Origin: an uncultured delta proteobacterium
GTDB lineage: Bacteria > UBA10199 > GCA-002796325 > 1-14-0-20-49-13
Length of the DNA: 5,052 nucleotides
Reading direction: 5' to 3'
Assembly (NCBI GenBank): GCA_903868375.1
Contig: CAIPVD010000170.1
Location: 1 to 5,052, forward strand
Part shown: positions 1 to 5,052 of the stretch, piece by piece
Layout: every line of letters begins with the position of its first letter
How positions within the stretch are numbered: the stretch's first letter is position 1
Notes under the pieces: model-generated
What the model was told of the DNA's origin: nothing
What the model saw: only the letters and a program-made list of their open reading frames with translations
Databases searched by the model: none
Translations under genes and position numbers: made by a program

Positions 1-1265
1 ACCTTCTCTAAATGTTCCTTCTTAATTCCGATACCGTGGTCGGTCACCTTGGCCAGAAGATAATCCGAAGTCCCTCCGATATCAACAGCAATTTCGCTAT
101 TTGGATGCGAGTAATTTATCGCGTTCAGCAAAATGTTGTTGAAGAGAATGTCGAGCTGTTCAAGGTTGGCATATAGCGCATAGCACGCGTCGACGGGCAA
201 GACGAACTTCAAGCCTTTCGCCTTGGCAAGCGGTTCAAGCTTCTTTATCACAGACTCGATAACGCTAAAAAGATCGACCCTGTCCATCTTCACCTTCTCA
301 TAATTATCGATGAGCGAACTTATATTGGCAAGCTGCAGCATCTGGGTTATCATCTTCATGAGCATTTCGCAGCGCGTTTTTATCTTCTGCAGTATATCCT
401 TCACCTTATCGGGAATATCTCCCGCGTAACCCTCCAGCATAACGTTCACATAGCTCTGGATCGCGGAGAACGGAGCCTTCAGCTCGTGCGTGGTGACAAG
501 CATATAGCGCGTCTTTTCCTTATCTATCTCGATCAGCTCGTTCACGGTATCCTGCAACTTATGCTCATGGCTCTTTAAGCTGTCCGTAATACTGGCCGCA
601 AAGAACCAAACGATAAAATAGATGAGGCTGATAAGGCCCAAATGGTAGAAATACACATCGGCCCTGTCGAAAAAGGCACGCGCCTCGGCGGGATGAAGAA
701 AGTGATGCGCGGGAATTATCCCGAAAAACGGGCCGACTGAAACAAAGTAGATTATCGCAAGGCTTAAGAGCGTATGAAAAAAGCTGATCCATTTTCTGAA
801 GAAGAGGCAGGAGATGACGTTGTGAAGCAGAAAGAAATAGACGAGAGGCGATTCGATCCCGCCGAAGATATAGACAAGATAGCCGAGCATACCGAAATCG
901 AGGATTATCTGTACCTGAACGTTCGCCGCCACCTTGCGGGAATAAACCACTGTGTCGTCGGTGTTGACGATGCTTGTGTAGTGCCACCAGTAACCGACGT
1001 TCGTCATGAGAAGGAGGATCGCCATAAGGAAAAGTGTCGGCGGCGTAATTGCAACATTTGGCAATAGCGTGTTTTTAAAGACGGCTAGCCCCAAAAAGAT
1101 GAAGATAACGACAAAGCGAAATACGATGAACCAAAGAAAGCGGCGGTTCAGTTCGTAAAGCCTAACATCGCTCTTGAAAAAATTGGGCGACCTATCGAGC
1201 AGCGACGCCGCATGTTCTATTATTCGTCTCACGCTCGCTAATTTAGCATTAATCCTTTGCAACAT
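1..1265 (-). CDS. Membrane sensor histidine kinase with RegB-like six-helix sensor region (C-terminus cut by window edge)
   Basis: My reverse-strand reading gives an open frame from an ATG at 1265 to the window edge, 421 complete codons. A basic N-terminus (about residues 1-42) precedes six hydrophobic segments at about 43-63, 70-92, 117-134, 140-157, 162-183 and 205-225. A short linker leads to the dimerisation/phosphoacceptor domain, whose H-box reads TTHELKAPFSAI with the phosphoacceptor His260. The ATPase domain follows, with an N-box (FNNILLNAINYS, Asn377/Asn381) and the first glycine box (DHGIGI, Asp409). The second glycine box must lie beyond the edge. The loop between helices 3 and 4 contains GGIESP (135-140), similar to the GGXXNPF quinone motif of RegB/PrrB. 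There is no separate periplasmic domain, so the signal is probably sensed in or at the membrane. No good Shine-Dalgarno precedes the ATG; a GTG two codons upstream is an alternative, and a stop at 1275-1277 closes the frame beyond that. The cognate response regulator is not in the window. The kinase call is firm; the ligand is inferred. Confidence 0.93.
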   Translation of the reverse strand, partial: MLQRINAKLASVRRIIEHAASLLDRSPNFFKSDVRLYELNRRFLWFIVFRFVVIFIFLGLAVFKNTLLPNVAITPPTLFLMAILLLMTNVGYWWHYTSIVNTDDTVVYSRKVAANVQVQIILDFGMLGYLVYIFGGIESPLVYFFLLHNVISCLFFRKWISFFHTLLSLAIIYFVSVGPFFGIIPAHHFLHPAEARAFFDRADVYFYHLGLISLIYFIVWFFAASITDSLKSHEHKLQDTVNELIEIDKEKTRYMLVTTHELKAPFSAIQSYVNVMLEGYAGDIPDKVKDILQKIKTRCEMLMKMITQMLQLANISSLIDNYEKVKMDRVDLFSVIESVIKKLEPLAKAKGLKFVLPVDACYALYANLEQLDILFNNILLNAINYSHPNSEIAVDIGGTSDYLLAKVTDHGIGIKKEHLEK

Positions 1266-1362
1266 AAACACTTTTTAGATCTGAACGTAGAATTAGGTCA
1301 GAAAAACGGGCGGTTTTACAGGTTGACAAGAGTTCATATAAAGTATTTAAAAGACGACATAT
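1266..1362. promoter_or_regulatory. Divergent intergenic region between the kinase gene and hemA
   Basis: These 97 bp must hold the promoters of two divergent genes, unless either is read from further away. The region is AT-rich near both start codons. The hemA side has a recognisable -35 element, listed separately. On the kinase side I could not find a convincing -35/-10 pair. A short inverted repeat, AAAAC (1303-1307) and GTTTT (1313-1317) around a 5-nt GC-rich centre, lies just upstream of the hemA -35. It could be an operator for either gene, but it is too short to claim. Confidence 0.5.
1323..1349 (+). promoter_or_regulatory. Candidate sigma-70 promoter for hemA
   Basis: A perfect TTGACA is at 1323-1328. 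The best -10 at a workable distance is TATTTA at 1344-1349, with a 15-nt spacer, which is shorter than the usual 17. A better -10 by sequence, TATAAA at 1337-1342, is too close to this -35 and would pair 17 nt downstream of only a poor TTTTAC at 1314-1319. Either choice places the transcription start within about 15 nt of the hemA ATG, so the leader would be very short. It lacks a clear Shine-Dalgarno. Confidence 0.45.
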
Positions 1363-2631
1363 ATGCATCTGGTCATTTTAGGCTTTAACTACAAGAACAC
1401 TCCCATCGCCCTTCGCGAGGCGCTTGCCTTCGATAGGGACAGGTCCGTTGAAATTGGCGCCATGTTAAAGGGCCAGGAAGTTATCGAAGAATGCATGGTG
1501 CTATCCACCTGCAACAGGACCGAGGTCTATTGCGCCGGATCGTGCGTCGAGGGAATGAAAGAAACCCTTTATCACGTTATTTCAGATGCCACAAAGTGCG
1601 AATTGAATCTGATCAAAGAAATTTCATATTTTTACGAAGAGATCGGCACCTTAAAGCATATGTTCCGGGTAGCGGCAAGCCTTGACGCCATGGTCGTTGG
1701 CGAGGCTCAAGTCTTGGGCCAGTTCAAGGCGGCTTACCAGACCGCAGTTGAAAGCGGAACGGTCGGCGCATATCTTCACAAGGCATGCCACGCGGCATTT
1801 CGCGTTGCAAAAAAGATCCGCACGGAAACTGAAATAGCAACCCTTCCCATATCGGTAGGCACACTTGCCGCAGAGATGGCCGAAAAGAGCTTCGGCACCT
1901 TAAACAATGCCGACGTGCTGATCATCGGCGCCGGAGAAATGGGAACCCTCTGCGCAAATCACTTAAAGGAACGAGGCGTATCGCACATTTGGATAGCGAA
2001 CCGTTCTCACGACGCCGCGGAACATCTTGCCAGGTCTATAAATGGCATCGCGGTTCCCTTTGAATCGTGGAGCACGCATCTTCAGACCGCCGATATCGTT
2101 ATAACATCCATTGGCGGAGGCAAATTAATAGAGAAACATCACGTGGAAGCAGCACTCGCTGAACGCGCAGATAAGCCGCTTGTGCTTATCGATTTGGCCG
2201 TTCCAAGGAACATCGATGAATCGGCGAACGGGCTTTCCGGATTAAAACTTTATAATATCGACGACCTGCAGGGCCTGGCGGAGAAGAACCTTGCCGCACG
2301 GCAAGAAGCTGCGCGGCATGCGGAAAAAATCGTGGTTGAAGAAGGCCAGACGGCATTAGACGATCTTAAACAGATAAAACTCGCACCGCTACTTTCCGAT
2401 CTGCAGAAGAAATGGCGAGAGATAATAGATAACGAGCTGCAGAGGCTTTATTCCAAGACCCCAACCCTTTCGGGAGAATCGAAAGACGCCGTAAGAATTT
2501 GCACGGAAGGAATAGTAAAGAAGATACTTCACGATCCGATAAGGCTCGCCAAGGAAGAACTAGCGCGCCCCGGCACCAACGGCAAAGAAATAACAGCCGC
2601 CCTTCAAAAGATATTTCAGATCAATATTTAA
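1363..2631 (+). CDS. hemA: Glutamyl-tRNA reductase
   Basis: This enzyme reduces the glutamate of glutamyl-tRNA(Glu) to glutamate-1-semialdehyde with NADPH. It is the first committed step of C5-pathway tetrapyrrole synthesis, and it is cytoplasmic. The protein is 422 residues, normal for the family. The N-terminal catalytic domain has the signature STCNRTEVY with nucleophilic Cys50 and Arg52. His99 and the VVGEAQVLGQFK stretch (111-122) follow. The NADPH-binding domain starts at VLIIGAGEMG (185-194) and includes IANRS (211-215) and DLAVPRNID (277-285). The remainder, from about 310, is the helical dimerisation domain, ending near the usual position. The ATG at 1363 gives MHLVILGFNYKNTPI, matching the family's normal first strand, so the start is secure despite a weak ribosome binding site. 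The gene stands alone: hemC, hemL and the ccsA/hemX-type gene that often accompany hemA are not visible. It diverges from the kinase gene and converges on the 11-heme cytochrome gene. All key residues I checked are present, so it should be active. Confidence 0.98.
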   Translation: MHLVILGFNYKNTPIALREALAFDRDRSVEIGAMLKGQEVIEECMVLSTCNRTEVYCAGSCVEGMKETLYHVISDATKCELNLIKEISYFYEEIGTLKHMFRVAASLDAMVVGEAQVLGQFKAAYQTAVESGTVGAYLHKACHAAFRVAKKIRTETEIATLPISVGTLAAEMAEKSFGTLNNADVLIIGAGEMGTLCANHLKERGVSHIWIANRSHDAAEHLARSINGIAVPFESWSTHLQTADIVITSIGGGKLIEKHHVEAALAERADKPLVLIDLAVPRNIDESANGLSGLKLYNIDDLQGLAEKNLAARQEAARHAEKIVVEEGQTALDDLKQIKLAPLLSDLQKKWREIIDNELQRLYSKTPTLSGESKDAVRICTEGIVKKILHDPIRLAKEELARPGTNGKEITAALQKIFQINI

Positions 2632-2643
2632 GCCGCGCCAATC

Positions 2644-4518
2644 TCAATCTTTATGTTCGTCTGTTATTTCTTCTTCATCTTCATCGACGGGTTCTTTGCG
2701 TTCTTCAAGCTGTTCCTTCGTGACCTTACCGGTTAGCCAGCTGAAATTCATCGGATAGATGTCCGGGTCGAATATCGTCCAGTAGAAATGCCAAACGACT
2801 ATTGCAAGCGTTGCAAGCAAGGCTTCGAAGAAGTGGATGAGCAGAATCACATCTATCAGCCATTTAGGCATGAAGCTTAACGAAACGTTCTCGAACATGA
2901 GGATAAGGCCCGTGATTATCATCACGCACGAACCCCATATCAGCGCCCAATATTCCGCTTTTTCTATGTAGCTATATCGATCGAACTTCGGCCTCTCTGA
3001 AACGAATCCGATGTTATAACCGACAAGTTTAAGCGCGTCTTTCAGGTCGTTCAATTTAGGCATGAGAGCCCGCACCTTTTCTCGGCCGTACTTTGTGCAT
3101 GTCATCCAAATAAAGTGGTAGCTCATCTGCAAGATGAATATTATGCCCGCGACCCTATGCGCCACCTTTCTAACAAGCGGGCCGGTTTCGCCAAGGCTGA
3201 ACGGATAAGAGAAGAAAGCGGTCGGATACTTGTGCGCAAAACCGGTATAAACAAGGACGCCAAAACATGTAAGCAGCACAAAATGCTGCAGCCTTTCGTT
3301 CAGCGACATGCGCATTGCCGCACCTTCTGCCTTCGCCTTCCGGTAGCGCCTGATCAGCTTTCTTAGGATATCCAAAAGATTGTGGAAGAGCATCCCGCCG
3401 ATGGTAAGGACGATCAGCGTGATATATATAATGGTAACGTAATAAAGCACGCGGTCGCGCGTAAGCGACGGCCTTACGTGTACGGAACCTTTTGCAAGGC
3501 TTTTACCGGCGCCAACGTGGCACCTGCCGCACGTATCGCCGATGTTCTTGGGGCTAACCGAAGAACGCGGGTCGGTCGATGGCAATATATCGTGGAACCC
3601 GTGGCACGATGCGCAGTTCGCAACGGTGATCGAACCATATTGATACGCCGTGCCGTGATAGCTATCGAGATACGTTGGGATGATATCGGCCGGCAGCCCG
3701 TACTTTGAAGCGAGCTTTTCCGAAGCGTGGCAATTGCCGCACGTCTTTACTATTTGCGAAGGATAGACCTGCGAGGTAACGTCCGTCTTCGATTTGATAT
3801 CGTGTTCTCCGTGACAATCGGTACATGTAGGTGCGTCTTTAACGCCGGCCGCCAGCGCCTGGGCGTGAATGCTTATCCTGAAAGTATTGTAATCGTTCGC
3901 GTGACACTTGCCGCACGTTGCCGGAATGTTGAACTTATAGATCTTCGATTCCGGATTGTTGGGGGAATGAAGATCGTGCGAGCCGTGGCAATCGGTGCAA
4001 ACTGCGGTGAACAATTCGCCGCGCTGTAAAGCCTGGCCGTGAACGCTGTCCATGTAAGACTTATATGGATCGCGAACGGTCAATTTGTACGGCGCCATTT
4101 TCTCCGCATCGGCATGGCACTTTGCGCAGGTCTCTACTATATTGCCTCTAAATACAGGCGACTTGGTATCGCGCGAATTGAGAAGATAATGGCCTTCACC
4201 GTGGCACGCCTTACAGGAGGCGGCATCTGTAACGCCACTTGTAACGGCGATACCATGGTCGCCGTTACGATAGATCTCGTCTTCTATCTTGTGGCAGTTG
4301 CCGCATTTTACCGGGCCGGGAGTAACTTCGTGGGGGATTTTTGTGACATCCGTATGGCAGCTCGTGCAAAGATTTTTGCCGTGAATGGACTTTTCGAACC
4401 TTGGCTGATCCACGTTGTCGTGACAGGCAAGGCATTCTTTGTTCTCGAACGCATGAAGAGCGATCGGTAACAGGCAAAGAAAGTAGGCAACTAGCAATGC
4501 ACGTGCGGCGAATTTCAT
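2644..4518 (-). CDS. CbcL-like fused 11-heme cytochrome c / HydC-FdnI-type cytochrome b, inner membrane
   Basis: The 624-residue protein starts with a signal peptide or anchor (about 1-23, hydrophobic core 7-21). It then carries eleven CXXCH motifs beginning at residues 29, 51, 72, 102, 131, 174, 202, 232, 260, 302 and 330, in a periplasmic region to about 355. Five hydrophobic helices follow at about 356-377, 411-427, 451-473, 522-542 and 553-580. The last four look like a b561/HydC/FdnI-type diheme cytochrome b, with His412, His454, His468, His562 and His577 as candidate heme ligands. The cytoplasmic tail has DPDIYPMNFSWLTGK (584-598) and an acidic end. Basic residues after helix 1 (RKLIRRYRKAK) and after helix 3 agree with a periplasmic N-terminus and cytoplasmic C-terminus. 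CbcL of Geobacter likewise joins a multiheme c domain (nine hemes) to a HydC/FdnI-type b domain and oxidises menaquinol; the same role is inferred here. No separate dehydrogenase or reductase catalytic subunit is seen. AGGGGG, 5 nt before the ATG, supports the start. The gene lies 72 bp downstream of a monoheme cytochrome gene, across a terminator. Confidence 0.9.
   Translation of the reverse strand: MKFAARALLVAYFLCLLPIALHAFENKECLACHDNVDQPRFEKSIHGKNLCTSCHTDVTKIPHEVTPGPVKCGNCHKIEDEIYRNGDHGIAVTSGVTDAASCKACHGEGHYLLNSRDTKSPVFRGNIVETCAKCHADAEKMAPYKLTVRDPYKSYMDSVHGQALQRGELFTAVCTDCHGSHDLHSPNNPESKIYKFNIPATCGKCHANDYNTFRISIHAQALAAGVKDAPTCTDCHGEHDIKSKTDVTSQVYPSQIVKTCGNCHASEKLASKYGLPADIIPTYLDSYHGTAYQYGSITVANCASCHGFHDILPSTDPRSSVSPKNIGDTCGRCHVGAGKSLAKGSVHVRPSLTRDRVLYYVTIIYITLIVLTIGGMLFHNLLDILRKLIRRYRKAKAEGAAMRMSLNERLQHFVLLTCFGVLVYTGFAHKYPTAFFSYPFSLGETGPLVRKVAHRVAGIIFILQMSYHFIWMTCTKYGREKVRALMPKLNDLKDALKLVGYNIGFVSERPKFDRYSYIEKAEYWALIWGSCVMIITGLILMFENVSLSFMPKWLIDVILLIHFFEALLATLAIVVWHFYWTIFDPDIYPMNFSWLTGKVTKEQLEERKEPVDEDEEEITDEHKD
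3517..4050 (-). repeat. Three tandem diheme repeats within the large cytochrome (protein level)
   Basis: Residues 157-334 are built from three copies of one diheme unit. Each has S-x-H-(G/A)-x, then CXXCHGxHD(I/L), then a TCGxCH. The two CXXCH motifs of each unit are exactly 28 residues apart (174/202, 232/260, 302/330). The conserved non-motif histidines (160, 218 and 288, and 181, 239 and 309) are likely distal heme ligands. A more diverged fourth copy with 29-residue spacing (102/131) lies upstream. The repetition is clear in the protein; I did not test it at the DNA level. Confidence 0.8.
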
Positions 4519-4523
4519 TTCAT

Positions 4524-4529
4524 CCCCCT
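4524..4529 (-). promoter_or_regulatory. Strong ribosome binding site of the large cytochrome gene
   Basis: On the minus strand AGGGGG is followed by 5 nt and then the ATG at 4518. It directly abuts the T-tract of the upstream terminator. The arrangement fixes the start codon, because the nearer ATG at 4523 is out of frame. Confidence 0.8.
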
Positions 4530-4570
4530 AAAAAAAGCCCCTTCGATGAATAAACCAAAGAAGGGGCTTT
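4530..4570 (-). terminator. Intrinsic terminator downstream of the monoheme cytochrome gene
   Basis: Reading the minus strand, AAAGCCCCTTC (4570-4560) pairs perfectly over 11 bp with GAAGGGGCTTT (4544-4534). The loop is 15 nt and a run of seven T covers 4536-4530. This is a textbook Rho-independent terminator for the gene at 4591-4815, whose stop codon is about 20 nt upstream of the stem. It ends immediately before the ribosome binding site of the large cytochrome gene, so it also sits where an attenuator would. On the plus strand there is no T-run after the stem, so it is not bidirectional. Confidence 0.92.
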
Positions 4571-4590
4571 AAGTATTTCATTTATTGCTA

Positions 4591-4815
4591 TTATTTATCT
4601 TTCTTTTCTTCAGGCGCTTTGCATTTATCTAGCGACTTGTCCTTCTTGTAACATTTGCCTGTGTCGTTCAATTCCTTTGAACCGGCCTTCTCGTGACAAT
4701 ACGTACATTTCTTGCCTTCTTTTTTGCTGATGTCTGCCGTCGAGAACGCCGTCGGTGTAAATGCTGCCCAGGAAAGAACCGCTGCAATTAGAGTTACTAC
4801 GACTAACTTTTTCAT
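4591..4815 (-). CDS. Small secreted monoheme c-type cytochrome
   Basis: The 74-residue protein has a classic Sec signal peptide: MKK, a hydrophobic core at about 4-19, and probable cleavage near Ala23 or Ala27. The mature chain is only about 47-51 residues and strongly basic (about 15 Lys against 10 acidic residues). It holds one heme-binding motif, CTYCH (37-41). His41 is the only histidine, and the only methionine is the initiator, so no conventional distal heme ligand is available. Two further cysteines, Cys55 and Cys65, could form a disulfide. It is probably a periplasmic electron carrier or heme-binding accessory for the fused cytochrome encoded next on the same strand; that pairing is inferred from position. 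The start is supported by AAAGGGGG 5 nt upstream of the ATG. A strong terminator follows the gene. I recognise the general class but no named family. Confidence 0.85.
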   Translation of the reverse strand: MKKLVVVTLIAAVLSWAAFTPTAFSTADISKKEGKKCTYCHEKAGSKELNDTGKCYKKDKSLDKCKAPEEKKDK

Positions 4816-4820
4816 ATTAT

Positions 4821-4828
4821 CCCCCTTT
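4821..4828 (-). promoter_or_regulatory. Ribosome binding site of the monoheme cytochrome gene
   Basis: AAAGGGGG on the minus strand, 5 nt before the ATG at 4815. It has the same G-run and the same 5-nt spacing as the site in front of the large cytochrome gene, so the two are probably translated with similar strength. Confidence 0.75.
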
Positions 4829-4849
4829 CTTTGTTAACGTTGAAAAATT

Positions 4850-4876
4850 GGTATAAGACGGCGGGAATTATGTCAA
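4850..4876 (-). promoter_or_regulatory. Candidate sigma-70 promoter for the monoheme cytochrome gene
   Basis: The minus strand has a perfect TTGACA at 4876-4871 and TATACC at 4855-4850, separated by 15 nt. The -10 matches the consensus at its first four positions. It would start transcription near 4843, giving a leader of about 28 nt that contains the ribosome binding site. It lies in the 69-bp gap after the truncated upstream gene, in which I find no terminator, so readthrough from that gene is also possible. The -35 and spacer match those of the hemA candidate promoter. Confidence 0.5.
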
Positions 4877-4884
4877 GCGGCATT

Positions 4885-5052
4885 TCATCTGTGGCAGATT
4901 ACGCCGCAATAACCCGCACTTGAAAATCCGGCTATTCCATGCCTTGCATTTTTATGGCACGCTCCGTTATCGTCCGCACAGCCGTAAGATAAAGTGTCCA
5001 GCATTTTTTGTTTACCCGCAGTATCGCTCGACGTAAAATAGATATTGGAGAG
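4885..5052 (-). CDS. C-terminal end of a probable c-type cytochrome (5' part outside window)
   Basis: My reverse-strand reading gives 55 codons open to the window edge, ending in TGA at 4887-4885. The visible protein contains C-A-D-D-N-G-A-C-H (residues 25-33 of the fragment) and ends with YCGVICHR, so a CXXCH heme motif (49-53 of the fragment, His at 54) lies two residues from the C-terminus. The first cysteine pair is spaced C-x6-CH rather than CXXCH, which may be a variant heme site or unrelated cysteines. The pairing of a longer C-xn-CH with a following CXXCH recalls the CxxxxCH...CXXCH domain described from Geobacter, but the spacing differs. The gene precedes two other cytochrome genes on the same strand, which supports a cytochrome role. 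The frame is only 168 bp, so moderate caution is warranted. The N-terminus, heme count and exact family are unknown. Confidence 0.68.
   Translation of the reverse strand, partial: LSNIYFTSSDTAGKQKMLDTLSYGCADDNGACHKNARHGIAGFSSAGYCGVICHR

Noticed and set aside
565..1067. Open frames of 140 (minus) and 97 (plus) codons in the first kilobase
   Set aside because: Both overlap the histidine kinase frame in other phases. The kinase frame contains the H-box, N-box and glycine box and a coherent set of membrane helices, so these are shadows.
1303..1317. AAAAC...GTTTT inverted repeat upstream of the hemA -35
   Set aside because: A 5-bp stem of mostly A/T pairs is too weak to be called an operator or terminator without conservation data.
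1491..2723. Short plus-strand frames inside and after hemA
   Set aside because: They are out-of-frame with hemA, whose catalytic and nucleotide-binding motifs are all intact. No evidence supports a nested gene.
3115..4470. Series of plus-strand open frames of 83-143 codons opposite the large cytochrome gene
   Set aside because: They lie wholly antisense to a well-supported gene, in frames kept open by its repeated CXXCH codons. None has a recognisable domain or a ribosome site I would trust.
4265..4490. Two short minus-strand frames near the start of the large cytochrome gene
   Set aside because: They are out-of-phase readings of the cytochrome's N-terminal region, with no heme motif or signal peptide of their own.
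4833..4842. Near-palindrome around AACGTT between the candidate promoter and ribosome site of the monoheme gene
   Set aside because: Only the central six bases are truly symmetric, which is expected by chance at this length, so I do not call an operator.
1..5052. CRISPR array, tRNA, insertion sequence or attachment site
   Set aside because: I found no direct-repeat array, no cloverleaf-like sequence, no transposase frame and no terminal inverted repeats. Genes fill nearly the whole window.

Overview
The window reads as an ordinary chromosomal segment of an anaerobic or facultative Gram-negative bacterium with a c-type-cytochrome-rich respiratory chain. The closest general match is the deltaproteobacterial type (Geobacter-like and related lineages). 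That placement is an inference from three things: a large CbcL-like cytochrome, other CXXCH-containing secreted proteins, and a C5-pathway hemA. No rRNA or other taxonomic marker is present.

Layout. Positions 1-1265 (minus) hold most of a membrane histidine kinase. It has six predicted membrane helices, an H-box, an N-box and the first glycine box, and the window edge removes its C-terminus. A 97-bp divergent intergenic region (1266-1362) separates it from hemA (1363-2631, plus), which encodes a complete glutamyl-tRNA reductase. hemA converges, with only 12 bp between the stop codons, on a minus-strand gene (2644-4518). That gene encodes a 624-residue fusion of an 11-CXXCH periplasmic cytochrome c and a membrane cytochrome b of the HydC/FdnI type. 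Upstream of it, on the same strand, are a strong intrinsic terminator (4530-4570), a 74-residue secreted monoheme cytochrome (4591-4815) and the C-terminal 55 codons of a third protein (4885-5052). That third protein ends in a CXXCH motif and is probably another cytochrome.

How the parts may work together (inference). The fused cytochrome has the architecture of a quinol-oxidising inner-membrane protein that passes electrons to periplasmic hemes. The small monoheme protein and the truncated neighbour could be its soluble partners. hemA supplies the heme precursor 5-aminolevulinate through glutamate-1-semialdehyde. The kinase carries a GGIESP motif between predicted helices 3 and 4, resembling the quinone-sensing GGXXNPF signature of RegB/PrrB, so it could report the redox state of the quinone pool. 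The terminator directly in front of the large cytochrome's ribosome binding site suggests that the small and large cytochromes are expressed at different levels. I see no mobile element, CRISPR array, tRNA or rRNA. The main points of interest are the fused cytochrome, its transcriptional arrangement and the kinase's possible quinone-sensing motif.
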